A stretch of 64,000 nucleotides of DNA from Mesorhizobium amorphae (GTDB lineage: Bacteria; Pseudomonadota; Alphaproteobacteria; Rhizobiales; Rhizobiaceae). Positions 17,153 to 25,481 of the stretch are shown here, piece after piece; position 1 is the stretch's first letter; every line of letters starts with the position of its first letter. Under the pieces are notes generated by a model. It was not told the DNA's origin and searched no databases. It saw only the letters and a program-made list of their open reading frames with translations. A program made the position numbers and the translations under genes. The stretch spans positions 1-64,000 of the forward strand of contig NZ_JHQS01000128.1 in NCBI RefSeq assembly GCF_014843845.1, in the 5' to 3' direction.

Positions 17153-17524
17153 ATGATGAAGTTCTATGTTCGCACCGCTGCGGCTCTTGCCGTCGCTTCG
17201 ACTGTTCTGGCCTTCACCGGTCAGTCTCATGCAACCGTCTTCGCGGCTTGGCAAGTGGCCAACGTGCCGTTCGGCGACACGCTCAACGCGCGCAAATATC
17301 CATCAGGTGAATCGCAGAAGCAGGCTGCCTATCCCAACGGGACAGTCTTGCAGATGACCGGCAAATGCGCCGGCGGCATAAACCTGCTTGATATTGCCGG
17401 CCAGCCGCACTGGAAGCAGGAACAGAAGATCCGCTATCGCTGGTGCGAAATCTGGGATGACCCGGCGCAGAACGGCCATTTCGTCACTGGCTGGGTCTAT
17501 GGGAAGTACATCACGCCCCGTTGA
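17153..17524 (+). CDS. secreted SH3-like domain protein
   Basis: 123 residues from ATG 17153 (GGAGGAG upstream; ATG 17156 is equally possible). Signal peptide ends near GQSHA. The mature 95 residues contain the bacterial SH3 pattern: VPFGDTLNARKYPSG at the start, GTVLQMTGKC and the final GWVYGKYI. Two cysteines in the mature part may form a disulfide. SH3-like domains in secreted bacterial proteins usually bind cell-wall peptides; no ligand can be named. Gene stands alone. Confidence 0.8.
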   Translation: MMKFYVRTAAALAVASTVLAFTGQSHATVFAAWQVANVPFGDTLNARKYPSGESQKQAAYPNGTVLQMTGKCAGGINLLDIAGQPHWKQEQKIRYRWCEIWDDPAQNGHFVTGWVYGKYITPR

Positions 17525-17936
17525 CCGGCCCTGGTTCCCTGCTGCACAGGTCACGCGCACCAGTAACGCACTGCAACCCATGATTTCATTAGGATCGGGA
17601 AACCTTTCGACCTGTTTCCGGTCAAGCAAAGCCGAAGCATTACGCTTCTTTTAGCTGTTGCTGCTGATGTAACGGGGACCTGACGCCGCGTCAGCCGGCG
17701 CTGGCCTTGCCAGAAAAATCTCGCTAAGTTACACATCGCACGAAAGTTTGAAGCTGAACGCCGAATATTTGATTATTATCGCTGAATATAACGCAATATA
17801 CGAATTGACTTACTTGGTTCATAGGCTCATTAAGATTCCCCGACGCGAATCGCAGGTGTCTCACCTGCACGAAAATTCGCGCGATGCCCTGCCAAAAAAG
17901 GGCGCAGTTAGAAACAACTCTCGTTGGGGTCTGAAT
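17525..17936. promoter_or_regulatory. AT-rich upstream region of the mucR-like gene
   Basis: 412 nt with no convincing gene. From about 17727 to 17860 it is much richer in A+T than its surroundings, with many TA steps, as expected for a MucR/Ros-regulated promoter; these proteins commonly bind AT-rich DNA upstream of their own gene. A sigma70-like candidate is TTGACT (17805-17810), a 17-nt spacer and CATTAA (17828-17833), which would leave a leader of about 100 nt. Confidence 0.5.
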
Positions 17937-18365
17937 ATGATGGATATCGTCGAAACACCTTCCAGAAACAGCGATGCGCTGATCGAGCTGACCGCCGATG
18001 TGGTGGCCGCTTATGTCAGCAACAATCCCGTGCCGGTCGGCGAACTGCCGAATCTTATCGCCGATGTCCATGCCGCTCTCGGGCGCGTGGGCGGAACCGC
18101 CGAGGCACCTGTCGCCGACAAGCAGAAGCCTGCGGTGAACCCGAAGCGCTCCGTCCACGACGACTACATCGTCTGTCTTGAGGACGGCAAGAAATTCAAG
18201 TCGCTGAAGCGCCACCTGATGACCCACTACAATCTGACGCCCGATGAATACCGCGAGAAGTGGGGCCTGGACGCAAGTTATCCGATGGTTGCTCCCAACT
18301 ATGCCGCAGCCCGCTCGCAGCTTGCCAAGAAGATGGGTCTTGGCCGCAAGCGCAAGGGCCGCTGA
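17937..18365 (+). CDS. mucR: MucR/Ros family zinc-finger transcriptional regulator
   Basis: 142 residues from ATG 17937 (GGGG about 10 nt upstream; ATG 17940 is adjacent). The N-terminal part (ELTADVVAAYVSNNPV, LIADVHAAL) is the oligomerisation region. The C-terminal domain has the prokaryotic zinc finger: YIVCLEDGKKFKSLKRHL then MTHYNLTPDEYREKWGL. The second metal ligand is Asp (Cys-x2-Asp, then His, His), as known for many MucR proteins, in place of the second Cys of Ros. MucR controls exopolysaccharide, motility and symbiosis genes in rhizobia and acts as a nucleoid-associated silencer. A basic tail (GLGRKRKGR) ends the protein. Confidence 0.92.
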   Translation: MMDIVETPSRNSDALIELTADVVAAYVSNNPVPVGELPNLIADVHAALGRVGGTAEAPVADKQKPAVNPKRSVHDDYIVCLEDGKKFKSLKRHLMTHYNLTPDEYREKWGLDASYPMVAPNYAAARSQLAKKMGLGRKRKGR

Positions 18366-18399
18366 TATTGGCACTTTGCTGATTTCGTTTCGACGACAG

Positions 18400-18424
18400 A
18401 CGGCGCCTGTGGGCGCCGTTTTGC
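18400..18424 (+). terminator. rho-independent terminator of the mucR-like gene
   Basis: ACGGCGCC, loop TGTG, GGCGCCGT and a TTTTGCTTT tail; 8-bp perfect stem, 34 nt after the stop codon. Confidence 0.85.
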
Positions 18425-18503
18425 TTTGAAGGCCGGCGCTGATGTGCAGCTCAATCGCCCAACTCTGCGACGGTTAGCCTTCCCGAAAATCCGATTTGTC
18501 CGG

Positions 18504-18932
18504 TTAGGCGGTCAGCTTCAGCGCCGCATCGGCGTCGCGCCTGATGCGCTTGACCATCGAGCGGAGGCCGTTGGCGCGCTGCGGCGATAGGTGCTCGTCG
18601 AGGCCCAGGCCCTTCAGCGTCGCTTCCGCGTCGGTCTCCCGGATTTCGCTCGCCGGCCGTCCCGAAAACAGCGCCAGCATGATGGCGACCAGGCCGCGCA
18701 CGATATGCGCGTCGGAATCGCCCTTGAAAGAGATGACCGGATCGGCGCCCGGTCCCTGTTCGGTGGTCAGCCAGACCTGGCTGACGCAGCCCGGCACCTT
18801 GTTGGCGGGGGTACGCTCGGCATCGGGAAATGGCGGCAGCGCTTCGCCCAGTTCGATCACATAGCGATAACGGTCTTCCCACTCGTCGAGCAGGGAAAAG
18901 TCGTCGCGGATCGTCTGGATCGTCGTCGTCAT
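18504..18932 (-). CDS. sufE: SufE-family cysteine desulfurase activator
   Basis: 142 residues from ATG 18932 (ATG 18935 and 18950 are alternatives). The family pattern is plain: IRDDFSLLDEWEDRYRYVIELG at the N-terminus, NKVPGCVSQVW with the sulfur-accepting Cys49, then GDSDAHIVRGLVA and a C-terminal LSPQRANGLRSMV. SufE takes persulfide sulfur from SufS and passes it to the SufBCD scaffold for Fe-S cluster assembly. It is not next to the other suf genes here. A small inverted repeat abuts the start, and the upstream DUF5330 gene is cut off by a terminator, so sufE probably has its own promoter in a very short space. Confidence 0.92.
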   Translation of the reverse strand: MTTTIQTIRDDFSLLDEWEDRYRYVIELGEALPPFPDAERTPANKVPGCVSQVWLTTEQGPGADPVISFKGDSDAHIVRGLVAIMLALFSGRPASEIRETDAEATLKGLGLDEHLSPQRANGLRSMVKRIRRDADAALKLTA

Positions 18933-18936
18933 CATA

Positions 18937-18954
18937 CCGGATATAGTCATCCGG
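18937..18954. promoter_or_regulatory. inverted repeat abutting the sufE start
   Basis: CCGGAT, 6-nt spacer, ATCCGG: a perfect 6-bp dyad within 2-22 nt upstream of the sufE start, where a ribosome-binding site would be. It could be an operator or a small hairpin limiting translation. Confidence 0.4.
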
Positions 18955-18970
18955 CACTGTCGCGTCACGG

Positions 18971-19022
18971 AAAAAGAAGAAAAACACCGCAGGCGTCGAG
19001 AGGTCGGACGCGCCTGCGGTGT
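18971..19022 (-). terminator. rho-independent terminator of the DUF5330 gene
   Basis: On the minus strand ACACCGCAGGCG, a 15-nt loop, CGCCTGCGGTGT and a T-rich tail. The stem is 12 bp and perfect; it begins 27 nt after the DUF5330 stop. Confidence 0.88.
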
Positions 19023-19049
19023 CGCCAAGATCTGCGGCTGGAAAAGGTC

Positions 19050-19430
19050 TCAGTTGGTCGTCGGCAGTCTTACCGGTATCTCGACTGTCGCCGGCAGGAC
19101 GATAGTCTCGGCCACGCTGCCGGTGGCAACCGTGGTGTCGGGCCCGGCAGCCTGCTGATCGCTTGCCTGCTGGTCGTCCAGCATGGCTGCCGCGATCTTG
19201 GCGGTCTCCTTGGCCCGGGCGGTAATCGTATGCATGGCGGATTTGCCGGTCTCGCAGACATCGGGTTTGCGCTCGCAAATGCCGGCGATGTCGCCGACCG
19301 CTTCGCGCGCCGCAAACAGCGCCTGGATCGGTCCGACGCTCTCGTGACCGGCCTCGTCGGTGCCGACATTCAGCGGCAGCGCCAGCAGCACCAGCGAGAA
19401 CCAGAAAGCCGCCCTTATAAGAAAGCCCAT
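19050..19430 (-). CDS. DUF5330 family small exported/membrane protein
   Basis: 126 residues from ATG 19430 with GAGAGG upstream. One N-terminal hydrophobic segment (MGFLIRAAFWFSLVLLALPL) serves as signal anchor. The following IQALFAAREAVGDIAGICERKPDVCETGKSA, split by two cysteines (CERKPDVC), is the pattern I associate with DUF5330 of Rhizobiales. The tail is Ala/Gln/Thr-rich and probably disordered. Function unknown; the two cysteines may form a disulfide in the periplasm. Confidence 0.8.
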   Translation of the reverse strand: MGFLIRAAFWFSLVLLALPLNVGTDEAGHESVGPIQALFAAREAVGDIAGICERKPDVCETGKSAMHTITARAKETAKIAAAMLDDQQASDQQAAGPDTTVATGSVAETIVLPATVEIPVRLPTTN

Positions 19431-19963
19431 CGCAATGCCCTCTCGTCCGTGACCGGATCATGCATCCGTCGGCATGACCTCTTTTATGGGCAGTATGGTG
19501 GCACACCCGCGCAAAGGACGGCTTGCGCTGATACCGAGGATTTTCCTCAAATTTTAGGCAAATTCGAAACGATTGGTTTTGCAATCGATTTGACTTGAAA
19601 GTTGTGGATTTTTTTCATCAAGCAGTAACCATCCATCTGTTTGATTTTTATGGATATTCTCGGGCACGGAGTGACGCTGCCAGCCTGGGCCGAAGGCACG
19701 GCGGCGCCCGATCCGCATAACGCTCCATTTACCATGACGGCAGATCGCCGGGCTTTGCTGCGCCGGCGTCCCGATATTTGCCGCGGGCCTGGCGTCGGTC
19801 GGGTCCTGCCTTATCCATTCCTTAAACGCTCAATGCGAGTTTCAGATCAATAAGAGCGACCTGCAAAAAGCAGGGCAATTCACGACCGGGTGCGAGTGCG
19901 TTGAGTTCGATTACGGCCAGATACGTCGAATTGCCTGGCGCGATAGCGGCCGGCTGCGAACGT
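19431..19963. other. intergenic region upstream of the histidine kinase gene
   Basis: 533 nt with no gene I can support. The stretch 19540-19660 is AT-rich and probably holds promoters. A small hairpin CGATTG-loop-CAATCG lies at 19570-19587. Open frames at 19641-19853 and on the other strand have no family features. Confidence 0.5.
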
Positions 19964-21694
19964 ATGGTTCATCCGACCATCACCGTGCCGGATGAGCGCT
20001 TGCGCCAGCGCCGGTTCATCGGCGTCATGCTGGCAGCCCCCTTCCTTGCCGCAGGCGCCGCGGTGACGCTGGTCACCTCCAGCCTCGGCGCGGCCGTCAC
20101 CATGGCTGCCATCTTCGCTGCCTTCGGCCTGTGCTGGTTCGCCGCCTTGCTGGTCGCTGCGACGGGGCGGGTGGCCTTGGCCGGCCAGGCGGCGCTCGCG
20201 ATGGGCGGCCTCGCGCTTACCGGCGCGATCTTTGCGGCAGGCGGCCTGGCCTCACCGATTGCTCTGTTTGCCGTGGCATTGCCGTTCGAAGCCTGGTGGA
20301 TCGGCGGATCGAGGCGCGCTGGCCTGTGGGGTGCGCTATGCGCTCTCGCAGCGATCCTGCTGCAGCCGTTTGCCGGTCCCATCCTGCCGCTCGGGCCGTC
20401 GCAAATCGCCGCCTGGCACTGGCTTCTGCCGCTGGCCTGGGCGTTGACGCTGGCTGTGCGGCTGACGGCGCTGCGCAACCCGGCTAACGCTGGGCACGCG
20501 ACCCCTGCCGGCGACCATCTCGAGGATATGATCGATGCGGTCGTCCTGCGCGTTGCCAGGCATGGCGAGGTGCTGGATGCCTCGGCCAGGGCGCGCAGCA
20601 TTCTGAAGCTGCCGCCGGAGCTTCTGTTCGGCGCCGGCCTGTTCGAGCGCGTCCATCTTTCCGACCGCGTCGCCTACCTCAGCGCGCTCGCCGACATGCG
20701 CGACGGGGCCGTGGCGCGGCGGGTCGACCTGCGCGTCCGGCTGCCGCGCGACGGCGCTTCGTCCGACAATTTCAGGCCGTTCCGCCTCGACCTGATGCGG
20801 GCCGAGCATCAGCAGGATGCGTTCACGCTGCTGCTGCGCGAAAACGACGACGTCGCCGGGCTGCGCGAAGAGCTTGCCGCGGCAAAAGAGGCGACCGCGG
20901 CTGCCGAAGTGGCCAAGGGCCGCTTCCTGGCGGTGGTCAGCCACGAGCTTCGCACGCCTTTGAATGCCATCATCGGCTTTTCCGACATGCTGCTGCATGA
21001 GATGTTCGGCGCCTTCAAGGATCCGCGCCAGAAGGAATATGTCGGCTTGGTCAGGGACTCCGGCCAGCATCTGCTCGGCGTCGTCACCTCGATTCTCGAT
21101 GTCTCCAGGATCGAGGCCGGCGCCTACGCGACCGAGCCGGAACCGTTCCGTTTCGTCGAAGCGGTCGACATGTGCCGGTCGATGATGCAGTTGCAGGCCG
21201 AGGCCAAGAGCATCCGCCTTACGACGCAGATCGCCCCCGACTCTGGCGAGATCAATGCCGATCGCCGCGCCGTGCAGCAGATCCTGATCAACCTCGTCTC
21301 CAACGCCATCAAGTTCACGCCCGACGGCGGCGATGTCGTGGTCGGCGCCAAGCGGGTTGGCTCGCGGCTGCATTTCTGGGTCAGCGACACCGGCATCGGC
21401 ATTGCCGAGGAGGATTTTGAAAATCTCGGCAAGCCGTTCATGCAGATACAGAGCGACTATACGCGCCGCTTCGAGGGAACCGGTCTCGGCCTGTCGCTGG
21501 TCAAGGGCCTGGTGGCGCTGCACGACGGCACGATATCGATCGAGAGCATGCTGGGCGAGGGCACCACGGTGACGATCAGCCTGCCGGTGAACGGGCCGAA
21601 GGGACGTTCGAAGGGCAAGGATGGCGGCGTGCTGGCGATGCCCGCGGTGATGACGAAGGGGGACAGGAATGGCTCGCTCCGCAAAACAGGCTAA
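19964..21694 (+). CDS. membrane sensor histidine kinase, DivJ-like
   Basis: 576 residues from ATG 19964 (a TTG at 19901 is an in-frame alternative). Five or six hydrophobic segments fill about residues 15-185, a degenerate PAS-like domain follows (about 200-300, DMIDAVVLRVARHGEVLDAS), then a short coiled coil and the kinase core: SHELRTPLNAIIGFSDML with the phospho-accepting His, N box INLVSNAIKFTPDGG, G1 SDTGIGI and G2 GTGLGLSLVKG. Multi-helix N-terminus plus a HisKA of this type resembles DivJ/PleC-class kinases that act on DivK and the CtrA pathway. The overlap with a peptidoglycan-binding protein gene suggests a cell-envelope link. Ortholog status is inferred. Confidence 0.85.
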   Translation: MVHPTITVPDERLRQRRFIGVMLAAPFLAAGAAVTLVTSSLGAAVTMAAIFAAFGLCWFAALLVAATGRVALAGQAALAMGGLALTGAIFAAGGLASPIALFAVALPFEAWWIGGSRRAGLWGALCALAAILLQPFAGPILPLGPSQIAAWHWLLPLAWALTLAVRLTALRNPANAGHATPAGDHLEDMIDAVVLRVARHGEVLDASARARSILKLPPELLFGAGLFERVHLSDRVAYLSALADMRDGAVARRVDLRVRLPRDGASSDNFRPFRLDLMRAEHQQDAFTLLLRENDDVAGLREELAAAKEATAAAEVAKGRFLAVVSHELRTPLNAIIGFSDMLLHEMFGAFKDPRQKEYVGLVRDSGQHLLGVVTSILDVSRIEAGAYATEPEPFRFVEAVDMCRSMMQLQAEAKSIRLTTQIAPDSGEINADRRAVQQILINLVSNAIKFTPDGGDVVVGAKRVGSRLHFWVSDTGIGIAEEDFENLGKPFMQIQSDYTRRFEGTGLGLSLVKGLVALHDGTISIESMLGEGTTVTISLPVNGPKGRSKGKDGGVLAMPAVMTKGDRNGSLRKTG

Positions 21695-22454
21695 GGCGGT
21701 CAAGCGCCGCGGCAGCGCCTTCGAGGACGGCGCGATGGCCGTCGGCGGCATGATCACGCGCAACCCTGTCCTGGTCGGCGGCTCGACCGCCTTCCTGGTG
21801 ACATTGTTCTACGTCTCGGCCAATGCGCTCTGGTACCAGCCGTTCCCGCATGCCGGCGCGTTCTTTGCCACCAGGAGCATCGAAGACTTTCCGCGCACAG
21901 GCTCAGACGAGCCCGAAACCACCATCAACATCGTGCGTCCGGCGCCAGTCAAGAGCGACCCGGCCGTCGAAGAGGTCCAGGGCATATTGAAGGACCTCGA
22001 TTTCTACTCCGGCACCGTCGACGGCATTTCCGGTCCCAACACGCGCAAAGCCATCCAGGCCTACCAGCAGAAAGTCGGTCTGCCGGCCTCGGGCGAAATC
22101 GACGCCGTGCTCCTCGACCAGCTTGGCGCCAGGCAGACGACAGCGGGCATTCCGCATCCGGTGCCGCGGCCCGTGGACACCGCTGCCGCCCCGGCCGACG
22201 CCGATCCGACGCCCGCACCCATCCCGGCCTCCGCGCCGGCCAATGCAGAGGCGCAGGCGCCCGATGCCCGAATCGTCAAGATCCAGGCCGGGCTCAAGGC
22301 CTTCGGCAATGACGACATGCAGCTCGATGGCGTTGTCGGCGCGCGCACCAAGGCGGCGATCAAGGAATTCCAGTCGCTGTTCGGCCTGCCCGAAACCGGC
22401 GAGCCCGACGAGGTCGTCTACGTCAAGATGCGCGAGATCGGCCTGACCAACTGA
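21669..22454 (+). CDS. membrane-anchored peptidoglycan-binding protein
   Basis: 261 residues; start 21669 with GGGGGACAGGA upstream, overlapping the kinase gene by 26 nt. A basic cytoplasmic N-terminus is followed by one membrane segment (about residues 34-55), then two peptidoglycan-binding (PG_binding_1) repeats at about 95-150 (VQGILKDLDFYSGTVDGISG) and 200-257 (IQAGLKAFGNDDMQLDGVVG), separated by a Pro/Ala-rich linker. The domains face the periplasm and bind the cell wall. Overlap with the kinase gene implies coupled expression and possibly a joint role in division or growth. Confidence 0.88.
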   Translation: MARSAKQAKAVKRRGSAFEDGAMAVGGMITRNPVLVGGSTAFLVTLFYVSANALWYQPFPHAGAFFATRSIEDFPRTGSDEPETTINIVRPAPVKSDPAVEEVQGILKDLDFYSGTVDGISGPNTRKAIQAYQQKVGLPASGEIDAVLLDQLGARQTTAGIPHPVPRPVDTAAAPADADPTPAPIPASAPANAEAQAPDARIVKIQAGLKAFGNDDMQLDGVVGARTKAAIKEFQSLFGLPETGEPDEVVYVKMREIGLTN

Positions 22455-22536
22455 CCCTGGGGCAGTGGCTGACCGAACCGTTCCTGTTTCCGGCGCGATG
22501 CTGTAAGGAGCCGCGCATGTCGACCGGAAACCTTTC

Positions 22537-22884
22537 ATGCGTGTAACCACTGATCTGTGGGTGTCGGCCCTGTTGCGCCGGGTGTTTGCCGCTGGCGGTT
22601 TTGCCGCCGTGGTCAAGCGCGGTGCGGCCGAGGCCGGCGCCATCTTCGTGCTTGCGCGGAGCAGGCTGGGGGAGGTCGCCTTGTTCGGGCCGGCGCCGCA
22701 GACAAGCTACGATTCGGCGAAGCCCGACGACCGCTTCTTCACCTTGCTCGGTTCGGGCGACGATGCTGCAATGCTCGACGCCAGGCTGGAGCGGGAGAAG
22801 AAATTCGATCCTGATATCTGGGTGATCGAGATCGAGGCCGGCGCCGTTCCGGTCGAGGAACTGCTTTCGGTCAAGACGGACTAA
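22537..22884 (+). CDS. DUF1491 family protein
   Basis: 115 residues. The protein starts MRVTTDLWVSALLRRVFAAG and ends with FDPDIWVIEIE, both typical of DUF1491, a small cytoplasmic alphaproteobacterial family of unknown function. It follows the peptidoglycan-binding gene by 82 nt in the same direction and is convergent with the DUF2336 gene, 15 nt away. No catalytic residues can be proposed. Confidence 0.85.
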   Translation: MRVTTDLWVSALLRRVFAAGGFAAVVKRGAAEAGAIFVLARSRLGEVALFGPAPQTSYDSAKPDDRFFTLLGSGDDAAMLDARLEREKKFDPDIWVIEIEAGAVPVEELLSVKTD

Positions 22885-22899
22885 GGCTTGGATCGATCT

Positions 22900-23979
22900 C
22901 TAGGATGCCTTGCGGCTGGCGGCCGGATCGTCGCCGTTCGACGACTGGCGGCTCTCGGCATTCACCACTTCGGGGCCATTGCCACGGATCGCCCGCGACA
23001 ATGCCTCTGCCTTCCAGCCGCGCACCCTGTCCAGCGCCGCCTCGCGATGCAGCAGCCGGTAACGGTCGAGGAACAGCCGGATTGCCTGCGGATGCGGAAA
23101 CTCCCTGGGGAAGACGGCGACCGCGATCAGAAAGGCTCGGTCCTCGCTGAGGTCGAGTGCCCTGAGCGCGGTAAGCAGCGCGGCATGGCTCGACTGTTCG
23201 ATCAGCGACCGCGCCGTCTGGAAATAGATGTCGAGCGCATCGGCGAGCGCGGTCTGGAAGAAGCCGGCATTGCCGGTCAGCGCCGTCTCGCGCAGCTTGA
23301 CGTAGCTCGCCTGGCCGAGGAACGGATTGACGCTGACATCCTCGCCGGCCGTATCGGGGCGCATCATCGCGCGCAGCCGGCGCCTTGCGTTCTCGGCGGC
23401 ATTGCCGCGGGGCTCCCGCGTTTCCGCGTCGGCTGCAGCGGCGGCCGCTTCCTTCGCCGACACCGCTTCTGCGTTGCCCGGCGCTGCCTCGGTTTTCGCC
23501 GGCATTGCCGTCACGATCGTCTGCGGCGGCCGCATCCTGACCAGCGTCGGCTTTTCAAGCGCCTTGATCAGATCCGATATGGTCGGGTTCAGGTCCTTGC
23601 GCCGCGCAATAGCGCGCGCATGCGGCAGGCCGTGCCGTCCGATCAGCGCGATGAGGTCGATGTCGCTCAGCGCCCGCGAGCGGATCAGCAGGGGAGCGGC
23701 GGTATCGACCGGCTCCTCGGCCAGGCGCCGCACCAGGGCGTTAGGCGCATACTCGCATTCGGAAAGTGCCGCCGCGACATAGCGGCGCGATTCGACCGAC
23801 ACCTCGTCGAACAGCGGCAGCGTCAGATCTTCGAGCTGGGCGACCTCGCGGCGCGAGGGCCGGGTGAGTGAGCAGAATGCCGACACCACGGCGCGGAACA
23901 ACCTTTCGGCCTTTCCCGCTTCAGCCCGAATAGCGATTTGCCTGAAATCCGAAGATGACACGGAGGATACGCCCGACAC
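22900..23979 (-). CDS. DUF2336 family protein
   Basis: 359 residues from GTG 23979; GTG 23961 is an alternative and neither has a strong ribosome-binding site. The N-terminal two thirds is all-helical with HEAT-like pairs (SVESRRYVAAALSE, PNALVRRLAEEPVDTAAPLL, LSDIDLIALIGRHG), the DUF2336 pattern; an Ala/Glu-rich linker follows at about residues 165-200, and a second helical part to the end. No signal peptide. Function unknown; in relatives the gene often sits near envelope or cell-cycle genes, as here. Confidence 0.85.
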   Translation of the reverse strand: MSGVSSVSSSDFRQIAIRAEAGKAERLFRAVVSAFCSLTRPSRREVAQLEDLTLPLFDEVSVESRRYVAAALSECEYAPNALVRRLAEEPVDTAAPLLIRSRALSDIDLIALIGRHGLPHARAIARRKDLNPTISDLIKALEKPTLVRMRPPQTIVTAMPAKTEAAPGNAEAVSAKEAAAAAADAETREPRGNAAENARRRLRAMMRPDTAGEDVSVNPFLGQASYVKLRETALTGNAGFFQTALADALDIYFQTARSLIEQSSHAALLTALRALDLSEDRAFLIAVAVFPREFPHPQAIRLFLDRYRLLHREAALDRVRGWKAEALSRAIRGNGPEVVNAESRQSSNGDDPAASRKAS

Positions 23980-24150
23980 TCGACACGACTTGGACCACGC
24001 TCGACCGGGACTGTGTCGGTTTCGCGATTACCAAGAACAAAGATCAAGTTAGCGACGATCCGTTAGCGCTCCGTTAACCCTCTGCCCGCCTTAATCATAT
24101 TTGGAGGCGTTGCGTTGTGCTCCGGGGCAACCGAGAGGAATGCGCGAACC

Positions 24151-24339
24151 ATGGGCATGGTACTGTCTTTCGTGCCGCGAACGGCACCAACCAATCGAGC
24201 AAGTCAAAACACCGGTACGCCGGCGGCGGTGATCATTTTCCCCGGCGTCCGCTACGAACCTTCGCCGCTAACCGGCGATGCGAGGCCAAGCGGTCCGGAC
24301 AAGCCGGGTGCGCCGAGGACGCCGGTCCCGCATCATTAG
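24151..24339 (+). CDS. small conserved rhizobial-type protein
   Basis: 62 residues from ATG 24151, with AGAGGA about 12 nt upstream. The sequence MGMVLSFVPRTAP near the start and VIIFPGVRYEP in the middle match a small Rhizobiales protein type that I recall without a name. The tail is Pro/Gly-rich. It lies alone between two leftward genes. Function unknown; probably a genuine small gene, but the case rests on this pattern recognition. Confidence 0.55.
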   Translation: MGMVLSFVPRTAPTNRASQNTGTPAAVIIFPGVRYEPSPLTGDARPSGPDKPGAPRTPVPHH

Positions 24340-24355
24340 GGCGCCGCGGTCGAAA

Positions 24356-24904
24356 TCAGTAGTCCTGCAGCTCGCAGGAACTCTGCTCCAGGAACTGTGA
24401 GACGACAGGTTTCCAGCTGTCGTCGGGCACGAAGGAGCGGATGACGAATATGCCTTCCTCGATCGGCGCTTCGACGAAGATCGCGCCCTGCAGCTCCTCG
24501 GGAAGTTCCCTGCGCACATCGATCATCTGAGCCGGCGTCAGCACCACGGTATCGAGCACGCCGCCGGTGGCGCTGTGGTCGTTGAAGGAATAGAGGTTGT
24601 GGCCGCTGCGGTCATAGACCGAGACCGACCAGAACGGCACGTTGCCGGGCGCCTTGATCCGCACCATGCCCTCGGCAAGGTCGAAGCGGCAGGCCGCCGC
24701 GTAAAACAGCGGATCGACGGATTTCACCACCGGCGCACCGCCGGCCTCGGCGTCGAGCCTTGTCATCTTGTAGAGGTCCGAGGCCATCGCCAATCGCGAC
24801 CAGGCGTCGCGTTCGGAAAATTCCGGCACCAGCATCAAGACGACGATATGCACGATGCCGGCACCGAGCAGACCGAGCAGGACGGTGTGCAGCAACTTAC
24901 GCAT
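24356..24904 (-). CDS. DUF1254-type membrane-anchored protein
   Basis: 182 residues from ATG 24904, overlapping the end of the upstream DUF1214 gene by 8 nt. One N-terminal membrane segment (LLHTVLLGLLGAGIVHIVVLML) is followed by a domain with DPLFYAAACRFDL, VPFWSVSVYDRSGHNLYSFND and a C-terminal RSFVPD. It is a short member of the DUF1254 group, normally paired with DUF1214. Function unknown; the domain probably sits in the periplasm. Confidence 0.8.
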   Translation of the reverse strand: MRKLLHTVLLGLLGAGIVHIVVLMLVPEFSERDAWSRLAMASDLYKMTRLDAEAGGAPVVKSVDPLFYAAACRFDLAEGMVRIKAPGNVPFWSVSVYDRSGHNLYSFNDHSATGGVLDTVVLTPAQMIDVRRELPEELQGAIFVEAPIEEGIFVIRSFVPDDSWKPVVSQFLEQSSCELQDY

Positions 24905-25481
24905 TGCAGCCGGCTTTCACGATCCTGGGCAGCGTCACATCGGAAAGGCCGGTGCTGCTGGCGATCGGCGTGTCGTAGAAGGTGAGCACGAAATACATCC
25001 GTCCGAAGCCCTCGGTCAGAAGCCAATTGCCGGGGGCCGGGCGGTTGCCGACGGTGATGATCACCGAATTGTCGGGCTGGCGCAGCACCTGATAGGACTG
25101 CAGTGCCGCAAGCCTCGGCCTGTCGGTGTCGACCACACCGAGCGACTGGTCGGCGGCATAGAGGGTCCAGAAACGGGCGGTTGGGAAGCGGCCTTCGATC
25201 ATGTAGGCGCATTCGCGCCTGAGCTGGTCGCCGCCGGCATCGCGTTCGGCGATGAAGGAGAGCCCCTCGGCCCGGCCGAGCGCCAGCACGCCCTCGCGTG
25301 CCACGCGTGCCTTCGAATAGGGGTCGGCCGCTTGCGTGCCGATCTCGGGGAAGGCGGTCCACTGGCCGATCCTGATCGCGCCGACGCCGTCCTGTGCCTT
25401 CAGCGCATACCAGACGCTGCCACCGCCGCCGCCGATGGCGATGGCAAGCGAAAGCAGCGTGAGGAATGCATTCTTGAGCAT
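24897..25481 (-). CDS. DUF1214 domain protein
   Basis: 194 residues from ATG 25481. N-terminal signal anchor (about residues 5-27, with a GGGGG run) and then the DUF1214 domain: GEG-like AFPEIGTQAADPYSKARVAREG, RFWTLYAADQ, and GNWLLTEGFGRMYFVLTFYDTP. It is translationally coupled to the DUF1254 gene that follows; in larger proteins the two domains are fused, so the pair probably forms one complex in the periplasm. Function unknown. Confidence 0.85.
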   Translation of the reverse strand: MLKNAFLTLLSLAIAIGGGGGSVWYALKAQDGVGAIRIGQWTAFPEIGTQAADPYSKARVAREGVLALGRAEGLSFIAERDAGGDQLRRECAYMIEGRFPTARFWTLYAADQSLGVVDTDRPRLAALQSYQVLRQPDNSVIITVGNRPAPGNWLLTEGFGRMYFVLTFYDTPIASSTGLSDVTLPRIVKAGCNA

